This document shows, piece by piece, positions 1-5,011 of a DNA stretch of 8,340 bases. Below the pieces are notes generated by a model that ran no database searches, was not told where the DNA came from, and was given only the letters and a program-made list of their open reading frames with translations. Positions within the stretch are counted from its first letter, which is position 1; each line of letters begins with the position of its first letter. A program made the position numbers and the translations under genes. This DNA is from Desulfohalobiaceae bacterium (lineage in GTDB: Bacteria > Desulfobacterota > Desulfovibrionia > Desulfovibrionales > Desulfothermaceae). The DNA lies in the NCBI GenBank assembly GCA_021737525.1, contig JAIPDU010000063.1:1-8340 (forward strand), in the 5' to 3' direction.

Positions 1-1
1 C

Positions 2-445
2 ACGACCACCTATACTCTCTCCGCCATCGGCGATTCCTTCTTCAGCGGATCGCTCATGGTCTTCTGGGCCCTGTCGGAAACCGCCTTCCTCCTCCAGGGC
101 ATGTTGGGAATCGCTACCGTCTGGTTGATTGGTCCCCTGCTCCTGTTGCAGGGATTCAAGCTGGGCACATTCTGGCTGGGTTGGCGCAAGGGGCTGGCCG
201 TGCTGCAACAGTTGCGCAGGCTCAACCTCATGGCCTGGGCCGAACGGGTCAAGCTGGCCAACGCCTTGTTGATTGCCCTTCTGTGGTCTATTCTGTTTCC
301 AGTTGAATCCTATGGCGCATGGTCCCTTGCTGCAGCGGCCCTGTCCGGGGCCGCTGCCTATGCCGTGGCAGCCTACAGGGTTCCCAGGGAGGCTTTTGTC
401 CTCGCTCTCGCCATAGGCGTCTGCGTATGGTGGACATTCTTCTAA
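2..445 (+). CDS. PTS mannose/fructose/sorbose-family IID component, C-terminal part (5' end outside window)
   Basis: The reading frame is open from the left edge to a TAA stop and gives the last 147 residues of a membrane protein; the start lies upstream. IID proteins, with IIC, form the membrane part of mannose-family PTS transporters, which import and phosphorylate sugars with phosphate from HPr via IIA and IIB. The visible part begins with a GDSFF stretch (residues 10-14) matching the conserved GD-x-(F/L)(F/W) region of IID (ManZ) proteins. It is followed by a hydrophobic segment ending in GPLLLLQGF (about 29-52) and an amphipathic linker rich in Arg and Lys. Three more hydrophobic segments follow at about 85-99, 107-123 and 131-147, the last running to the C-terminus. 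HPr and Enzyme I genes directly downstream support the call. The sugar specificity cannot be read from this fragment, and in this lineage such systems may be mainly regulatory (inference). Confidence 0.82.
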   Translation, partial: TTTYTLSAIGDSFFSGSLMVFWALSETAFLLQGMLGIATVWLIGPLLLLQGFKLGTFWLGWRKGLAVLQQLRRLNLMAWAERVKLANALLIALLWSILFPVESYGAWSLAAAALSGAAAYAVAAYRVPREAFVLALAIGVCVWWTFF

Positions 446-538
446 GGCAGGCGCGGTTGTGACACAGGGATCAGGTAGGCCAACTGCCGCTCTGTGACGC
501 TTTCCGGAAAAGGTGCAAGAAAAGCGGAGTGCCGAGTC

Positions 539-579
539 AGCGCTTGCCCGCAAGGGATCGGGCCTTGGTCCGAAGCGCT
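539..579 (+). other. Potential RNA hairpin in the ptsH leader
   Basis: In the 196-base spacer between the IID gene and ptsH, AGCGCTT (539-545) is perfectly complementary to AAGCGCT (573-579). Directly inside it, GCCCG (546-550) pairs with CGGGC (559-563), leaving an 8-base loop and a 9-base bulge on the 3' side. That is 12 GC-rich base pairs in total. No T-run follows, so it is not a standard intrinsic terminator. A competing smaller hairpin, CTTGC-CC-GCAAG (543-554), overlaps the same bases. No convincing ORF or promoter was seen elsewhere in 446-641. A role in mRNA processing or in setting ptsHI expression relative to the EII genes is possible but unproven. Confidence 0.4.
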
Positions 580-641
580 ACGCTCTCGGAGTGATCCGCA
601 CCATAACCGAACAGTAGCTTTGGATAGCGACAGGGTGTCTT

Positions 642-944
642 ATGCAGAAAGAGGAAATTCGTTTGGATGTTTCCGTGTGCCAGGATATGGGGCTGCATGC
701 ACGCCCCGCTGCACAGCTGGCCCGCGAGGCCGGAAGTTTCGAGAGCGATATCTATCTGGTGCTCGACGGGGACAGTGCGGACGCCAAAAGTGTATTGGAT
801 ATACTCAGCCTTGCCGCAGTCAAGGGAACCAGGCTCAGTGTCGTGGCCTCCGGACCGGACGCAGCAGAGGCTGTTGAACAGCTTCGACGGTTTTTCTGCA
901 ATGAATCCCAAGAGACAGAGACAACATGGCCAGAACAATCCTGA
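642..944 (+). CDS. ptsH: Phosphocarrier protein HPr of the PTS
   Basis: HPr is the small cytoplasmic protein that accepts phosphate from Enzyme I and hands it to EIIA domains. The 100-residue product shows the active-site signature GLHARPAAQLAREA, with the phosphorylatable histidine at residue 19. It also has the second conserved region AKSVLDILSLAA, with Ser50 at the position equivalent to Ser46 of Firmicutes HPr. The sequence after that serine (SVLDILSLAA) resembles HPr forms that are substrates of HPr kinase/phosphorylase more than the E. coli type, so regulation by serine phosphorylation is plausible (inference; no kinase gene is in view). It is about 15 residues longer than typical HPr (85-88), the extra part being a polar, Glu/Thr-rich tail. 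The ATG at 642 has an AGGG six bases upstream. The 3' end overlaps ptsI by 19 bases, which suggests translational coupling. Confidence 0.93.
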   Translation: MQKEEIRLDVSVCQDMGLHARPAAQLAREAGSFESDIYLVLDGDSADAKSVLDILSLAAVKGTRLSVVASGPDAAEAVEQLRRFFCNESQETETTWPEQS

Positions 945-2701
945 CCGGAGAGGCGGTTTCATCCGGAGTGTCCGTGGGCAAGGCCTATCTCTTGGCCAAG
1001 GGCCACTATTGTCTGACCTCGGTGCAGAACATCCCAGAGGATCACGTCGAGCAGGAAGCTGAAAGGCTGCAGAACGCCTTCAACAGCGCCCTGCAAAGCC
1101 TGGAGCGGATCAAGAGCTCGGTCCCGCAGGAACAGCAGGAGCACGCCGCGATCCTCGACTCCCATATCATGATCCTGCGAGATCCCAAGCTGCGCCGGAA
1201 AACGGAGCGCTATATCCGTGAGTTGCTCATGAGCGCTGAATGGGCCCTGGAGAAAGGGGTCGCGGATGTGGAAAAGGGTTTCAGCAGGGTGGATGACGAA
1301 TACTTCCAGGCCAGGGCCAACGAGATCCGGCTGCTCACCCATCGGGTCATGAATCACCTGTCCGGGAGCGCATCCTCCATCAAGCCCATCACCTCCAGGG
1401 TCATCCTTGTGGCCCATGATTTGACCCCCGCAGACACTGTGGAGCTCAACGTGAGCAAGATCATGGCCCTGGCCACTGCCCAGGGCGGCAAGACCTCCCA
1501 CGTGTCCATCATGGCCAGAAGCCTGGAGATCCCCGCGGTAGTGGGTGTGGAGAACGTGGATACCACTGTTCGCGACAGCGACTTCGTTATTGTGGACGGT
1601 TTCCAGGGCAAGGTGGTCGTGGATCCAAGCGACGAGGAACTGGAGCACTACACCAATCTGAAGTACCAGTTCGAGAACTATCGCAGGGAAATCATGCGAC
1701 ACCGGGAGCTGCCCGGGGAGAGCAGGGACGGCTTCCGGATCAACGTCATGGCCAATATCGAGCTCTTCGAGGAGGTCCGGGCGGTTCTGGACTATGGCGG
1801 GGAGGGTGTCGGCCTCTACCGCACGGAGTATTCCTATCTCTATCGCCACAAGCTACCTTCCGAGGAGGAGCTCACCGAGGAGTACAGCGACCTGGCCTCC
1901 ATCCTCCATCCCAAGGAGGTGGTCATCAGGACCCTGGACGCAGGAGGAGACAAGATCGGCAAGGGCTTCGAGAATCTGGAGGAGGCCAATCCCGCACTTG
2001 GGCTTCGCGCTGTGCGCTTCTGCCTCAAGCACCGCGACATTTTCAAGTCCCAGTTGCGAGCCATCCTGCGGGCGACCCAGCACGGCAACATCGCCATGAT
2101 GTTCCCCATGATCTCCGGACTCAACGAGTTGAGAGAGGCCAAGGAGGTCCTGGAGGAGGCCAAGCATGAGCTCCGCTTGGAGGGGATAGGCTTTGACGAG
2201 GATATGCCCACGGGGATCATGATCGAGCTGCCCTCCGCGGTGATGGTCTCGGATCTCCTCGCCCGGGAGGTGGATTTCTTCAGCATCGGCACCAACGACC
2301 TGATCCAGTATTCCCTGGGGATCGACCGGACCAACAGGCACGTGGCCCATCTGTATCAGCCCCTGCATCCGGCCCTGATCCGAAGCATCAAGCATGTTGT
2401 GGACGCCGGCCACAGGGAGGGGATCGAGGTCAGCATGTGCGGAGAAATGGCAGTGGACCCCTATTGCCTGCCCGTGCTTCTGGGCATGCAGGTGGACAAC
2501 CTGAGCCTCAACCCCCAGTCCATCCCCGTGATCAAGAAGGTTATGCGGCAGTTGAGCACTGAGGAGTGCTTTGACCTTCTCAAGCGCATCCTGGAGAGCG
2601 ATTCCGTGAGCCAGAGCAATCGGTTGGTCAAGGAAAATGTGTTCAACCGCTTCCCCGAGGAGCTGCTTTTCTACTCCTCCATGCTGGAGAAAGCGACCTG
2701 A
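926..2701 (+). CDS. ptsI: PTS Enzyme I (phosphoenolpyruvate-protein phosphotransferase)
   Basis: Enzyme I starts the PTS cascade by autophosphorylating from PEP and passing the phosphate to HPr in the cytoplasm. The 591-residue product has the usual family length (about 570-590). The N-terminal HPr-binding and phosphohistidine part carries GGKTSHVSIMARSLEIP, with active-site His192. The C-terminal PEP-binding TIM barrel shows GEGVGLYRTE (Arg299), VIRTLDAGGDK (Arg335), NPALGLRA (355-362), FFSIGTNDLIQY (451-462) and MCGEMA with the catalytic Cys505. All key residues are present, so it should be active. The HPr-interacting helical region is divergent: where E. coli has the AADVRD type of sequence, this protein reads ANEIRL (131-136). 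The ATG at 926 lies inside the end of ptsH and has only a weak purine-rich stretch upstream, fitting coupled translation. Long reading frames on the opposite strand here are by-products of GC-rich codon use. Confidence 0.97.
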   Translation: MARTILTGEAVSSGVSVGKAYLLAKGHYCLTSVQNIPEDHVEQEAERLQNAFNSALQSLERIKSSVPQEQQEHAAILDSHIMILRDPKLRRKTERYIRELLMSAEWALEKGVADVEKGFSRVDDEYFQARANEIRLLTHRVMNHLSGSASSIKPITSRVILVAHDLTPADTVELNVSKIMALATAQGGKTSHVSIMARSLEIPAVVGVENVDTTVRDSDFVIVDGFQGKVVVDPSDEELEHYTNLKYQFENYRREIMRHRELPGESRDGFRINVMANIELFEEVRAVLDYGGEGVGLYRTEYSYLYRHKLPSEEELTEEYSDLASILHPKEVVIRTLDAGGDKIGKGFENLEEANPALGLRAVRFCLKHRDIFKSQLRAILRATQHGNIAMMFPMISGLNELREAKEVLEEAKHELRLEGIGFDEDMPTGIMIELPSAVMVSDLLAREVDFFSIGTNDLIQYSLGIDRTNRHVAHLYQPLHPALIRSIKHVVDAGHREGIEVSMCGEMAVDPYCLPVLLGMQVDNLSLNPQSIPVIKKVMRQLSTEECFDLLKRILESDSVSQSNRLVKENVFNRFPEELLFYSSMLEKAT

Positions 2702-2705
2702 TGCC

Positions 2706-2782
2706 GGGAGCCGGAGGTCGGAAGTCGGAGGTCGGAGGCCGGGTGTCGGAGGCCGGGTGTCGGAGGCCTGAGGTCGGAGATC
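2706..2782 (+). repeat. Tandem array of eleven 7-base units between ptsI and smpB
   Basis: Starting four bases after the ptsI stop codon, 77 bases divide exactly into eleven heptamers with the approximate consensus GGAGGYC. Examples are GGAGGTC at 2713, GGAAGTC at 2720 and GGGTGTC at 2741. Within it the 14-base block GGGTGTCGGAGGCC occurs twice in perfect tandem (2741-2754 and 2755-2768). The period never slips although the units differ at one to three positions, which points to growth by unit duplication and later point change. It lies wholly outside the genes. No function is assigned. Confidence 0.85.
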
Positions 2783-2784
2783 GA

Positions 2785-2817
2785 GGGGTAGCTGGAGACG
2801 TCTAGAGTCTGCACCCC
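2785..2817 (+). other. Imperfect potential hairpin after the heptamer array
   Basis: GGGGT (2785-2789) can pair with ACCCC (2813-2817), GC (2791-2792) with GC (2811-2812), and AGAC (2796-2799) with GTCT (2807-2810). This gives 11 base pairs broken by one- and three-base bulges, with a 7-base loop. The bases after it are A-rich, not T-rich, so it does not qualify as an intrinsic terminator. It may separate the PTS genes from smpB or may be chance. Confidence 0.2.
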
Positions 2818-2856
2818 AACGCAATACATCAATACGTAGAGGTATACCCTTTCCCT

Positions 2857-3348
2857 ATGGGCGCGAAAAAGAAAAAGACGGGCAAGCAGGACGAGCAGAA
2901 CAGGACTGTGGCCCGGAACAAGAAGGTGCCCAGGATCTTCGAGATCCTGGAGACCCTTGAAGCAGGCATATCCCTGACCGGTTCGGAGGTCAAGTCCGTT
3001 CGCGCCGGGAGGGTGAGCTTCAAGGACAGCTTCGTCTACTTCAAGAAGGACGAGGCCTTTCTCACCGGAATTCACATCTCCCGCTACGAGAATGCCGTCT
3101 ATTTCGGGCACGAGCCGGAACGGGACCGCAAGCTCCTGTTGCACAAGCGGGAGATCGAGGCCTGGCGCGGACGCTCTGAACAGAAGGGTTTGACTGTTGT
3201 GCCCACCAAGATCTATCTGCGGAATGGCCTGGCCAAGGTGGAGCTGGCCCTGGCCAAGGGAAAACGGATCCACGACCGGCGGGAGGACATGAAGCGACGG
3301 ACCGAGGAGCGGGAAACCGCCAGGGAGCTCGCCAGACACACGAAATAA
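2857..3348 (+). CDS. smpB: SsrA-binding protein SmpB
   Basis: SmpB binds tmRNA (SsrA) and brings it to stalled ribosomes, so that the nascent peptide is tagged for degradation and the ribosome is released. The 163-residue product is of normal family length (about 150-165). It has the conserved core LEAGISLTGSEVKSVRAGR (34-52), then HISRYENA (73-80), RDRKLLLHKREI (89-100) and GLTVVPTKIYLRNGLAKVEL (111-130). The basic C-terminal tail, KGKRIHDRREDMKRR and onward, is the part that enters the ribosomal A site and mRNA channel. The N-terminus has a short Lys-rich extension (KKKK at 4-7), common for the family. The ATG is the only good start; the nearest purine-rich stretch (AGAGG, about 2838-2842) is farther upstream than usual. 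The tmRNA gene itself is not in this window. Confidence 0.97.
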   Translation: MGAKKKKTGKQDEQNRTVARNKKVPRIFEILETLEAGISLTGSEVKSVRAGRVSFKDSFVYFKKDEAFLTGIHISRYENAVYFGHEPERDRKLLLHKREIEAWRGRSEQKGLTVVPTKIYLRNGLAKVELALAKGKRIHDRREDMKRRTEERETARELARHTK

Positions 3349-3456
3349 TGAGGCGATTGAGCATATCTTATCCCCTTATCCGATGAGCATTCACGATGTT
3401 TCTCCAATACTTCCCGCGAGAAGGAACCCCGTGAAGGCTTACCTTACCGGAATCCG

Positions 3457-4872
3457 GTGAACGAGGAGCAAGCAGTGGGCAGTGCGGCAGGCGCGGATGG
3501 ATTGACTCAGCAACAGCAGCAATTCCTCCGGGACCTTTTCCCCGGAAGGCAGGCCCTCTTTCCGCAGGAGCAGACCTGGATCTACGGCTCGGACGCGGGC
3601 CGGTTCTTCGCCCAACCATGGGCGGTGGTGCGCCCCTCTACCCTGGAGCAGGTCCAGGAGGTGCTCCAGTGGGCCCAGACCGAGCGCGTACCCTTATTCC
3701 CCCGGGCCCGCGCGACCAACGTGGTGGGAGGCTGTGTTCCTCTCGGCGGAGGCGTGGTCCTCTCCACTCTCTTCCTGGACCGAATCCTGGAGCTCGATGA
3801 GCGGGATTTCACCGCGGTTGTGCAGCCCGGAGTGTCCACTTCCCGCCTCCAGGTCAGGGCTGAGGAGCTCGGACTCTTTTACCCCCCGGATCCCGCAAGT
3901 GTGGGCATCTCCAGCATCGGGGGCAATGCCGCGACCAACGCCGGAGGGATGCGCGCGGTTAAGTACGGAGTAACCGGGGACTACGTCCTGGGTTGTCAAG
4001 CGGTCCTGCCAGGCGGCAGAACGATCCGAAGCGGGGGCAGGGTGCACAAGGACGCTGTCGGTTTGGATCTCACCTCTTTGTTGGTGGGGTCCGAGGGAAC
4101 CCTGGCCCTGATGACGGAGCTCACCCTTAAGCTCCTGCCTCGTCCCCAGGCCAGCGCCTCACTCCTGGCCGGATTCGCGGAACAAGAAGCAGGGCTGGAG
4201 GCCGCAGGCGCGGTGTTCCGTTCCGGCCTGCTGCCCGCGGCCGTGGAGTTCATGGACCGAAAGGCAGTCGAGTGCTTGCGCTCTGCCGGCGCCTGTGAGA
4301 TTCCTCGGGGAACGGATTGCCTTCTCCTGTTCAAGCTGGATGGCTCACGCTCCTGTTTGGACTCGGAGATCGAGGCCCTGGAGCGGCACCTGCGCGAGCA
4401 CGGCCCGAACACGCTCAGCACGGGCGTCACCCCGAGCGAGGAAGAGGAGCTATGGCAACCGCGAAGGGCACTGAATCCCGCCAGCTTCCATCTCGGCCCG
4501 GACAAGCTCTCCCTGGACGTGACGGTTCCCAGGGGCAGCGTGGGGCAGGCCGTGGACCGGGCCCAGGATGCGGGCCGGCGCAATGGAATCCACGCCGTGA
4601 CTTTCGGCCACCTTGGCGACGGGAACATCCACGTCAATTTCATCCACGACGCGAGGGGGCCCGGTCAGGCCGAAGCGGCGGGTAAGGCGGCCTGGGAGCT
4701 CGTTTTCCAGGTGCTGCATCTGCGGGGCACCATTTCCGGGGAGCACGGAGTGGGCCTGGCCAAGCTGCCCTATGTGGAGCTCCAACTGGACAGGGAAAAG
4801 GTGGACATCATGCGCGGCATCAAACAGGTCTTCGATCCCCGCGGGATTCTCAACCCCGGGAAGGGATATTGA
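3457..4872 (+). CDS. FAD-linked 2-hydroxyacid oxidase/dehydrogenase (GlcD / D-lactate dehydrogenase type)
   Basis: The 471-residue product belongs to the FAD-binding PCMH-type oxidoreductases with a C-terminal FAD-oxidase domain, a family that oxidises 2-hydroxyacids such as glycolate or D-lactate. The FAD-binding domain spans about 52-230: PSTLEQVQEVLQWA, then SIGGNAATNAGGMRAVKYG (153-171) and LLVGSEGTLALMTELTLKLL (208-227). The C-terminal domain has FGHLGDGNIHVNF (383-395), TISGEHGVG (425-433) and a terminal DPRGILNPGKGY. The usual PRGxGT loop reads PRARATN (82-88), a departure worth noting. The start is GTG at 3457; the nearby ATG codons (3383, 3396) are in other frames. No strong ribosome site is visible, so the first 15 residues are uncertain. 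No GlcE/GlcF or other iron-sulfur partner is adjacent, so the substrate and electron acceptor remain open. The symbol glcD would overstate what is known. Confidence 0.9.
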   Translation: MNEEQAVGSAAGADGLTQQQQQFLRDLFPGRQALFPQEQTWIYGSDAGRFFAQPWAVVRPSTLEQVQEVLQWAQTERVPLFPRARATNVVGGCVPLGGGVVLSTLFLDRILELDERDFTAVVQPGVSTSRLQVRAEELGLFYPPDPASVGISSIGGNAATNAGGMRAVKYGVTGDYVLGCQAVLPGGRTIRSGGRVHKDAVGLDLTSLLVGSEGTLALMTELTLKLLPRPQASASLLAGFAEQEAGLEAAGAVFRSGLLPAAVEFMDRKAVECLRSAGACEIPRGTDCLLLFKLDGSRSCLDSEIEALERHLREHGPNTLSTGVTPSEEEELWQPRRALNPASFHLGPDKLSLDVTVPRGSVGQAVDRAQDAGRRNGIHAVTFGHLGDGNIHVNFIHDARGPGQAEAAGKAAWELVFQVLHLRGTISGEHGVGLAKLPYVELQLDREKVDIMRGIKQVFDPRGILNPGKGY

Positions 4873-4877
4873 TAATC

Positions 4878-4912
4878 GTTCCCCGTTCCCGGTTCAGGGT
4901 TCCGGGTTGAGG
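4878..4912 (+). repeat. Heptamer array, left arm of an inverted pair upstream of secA
   Basis: Six bases after the oxidase stop codon come five consecutive 7-base units, each starting with GTT (four with GTTC): GTTCCCC at 4878, GTTCCCG at 4885, GTTCAGG at 4892, GTTCCGG at 4899 and GTTGAGG at 4906. The spacing is exact. Its inverted partner lies at 4951-4968. The rest of the 4873-5011 spacer shows no ORF, promoter or T-run terminator that I can support. Confidence 0.8.
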
Positions 4913-4950
4913 AGAAGGGATAGTGAGCCGATTGGCATTGTCTTCGTTGT

Positions 4951-4971
4951 CAACCCGGAACCGGGAACCGT
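4951..4971 (-). repeat. Inverted shorter copy of the heptamer array (right arm) upstream of secA
   Basis: Read on the opposite strand, this stretch gives GTTCCCG, GTTCCGG, then GTTG, the same units in the same order as the left arm (4885-4909) but lacking the GTTCAGG unit at 4892-4898. Bases 4898-4909 and 4951-4962 form a perfect 12-base inverted repeat. If the extra unit is looped out, the match is 18 base pairs (4885-4891 plus 4899-4909 against 4951-4968). The loop between the arms is 41 bases. In a transcript entering secA, this could fold as a long hairpin about 43 bases before the start codon. Confidence 0.78.
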
Positions 4972-5011
4972 CATTGCCTGAAACCTGCATCAAGCATACG
5001 GAATGGTATCT

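Noticed and set aside
501..510. Perfect palindrome TTTCCGGAAA as a possible operator
   Set aside because: Ten-base palindromes are common by chance. It has no second copy in the window and no defined promoter next to it.
494..877. Open + strand frame of 127 codons over the ptsH leader
   Set aside because: It runs out of frame through ptsH. The sequence is rich in Arg, Cys and Gly without family features; ptsH in the other frame is certain.
959..1849. Open frame of 296 codons on the - strand inside ptsI
   Set aside because: Composition is rich in His, Gly, Asp and Leu as expected from the reverse of GC-rich coding sequence. It overlaps essential coding sequence and has no recognisable motif.
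2706..2782. Heptamer array as a CRISPR array or a protein-coding repeat
   Set aside because: Units are 7 bases with no spacers, and the region lies between two stop-bounded genes. There is neither a CRISPR layout nor a supported reading frame.
1853..2824. Long open frame (323 codons) on the - strand across ptsI and the heptamer array
   Set aside because: It lies antisense to a fully conserved Enzyme I. Its N-terminal part is the translated heptamer array (monotonous Arg/Pro/Thr/Leu repeats), and the rest resembles no family I recognise.
3357..3385. TTGAGC followed by AT-richer bases as a promoter for the oxidase gene
   Set aside because: No acceptable -10 hexamer lies at the right spacing; the TTATCC repeats fall too close. 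Not strong enough to report.
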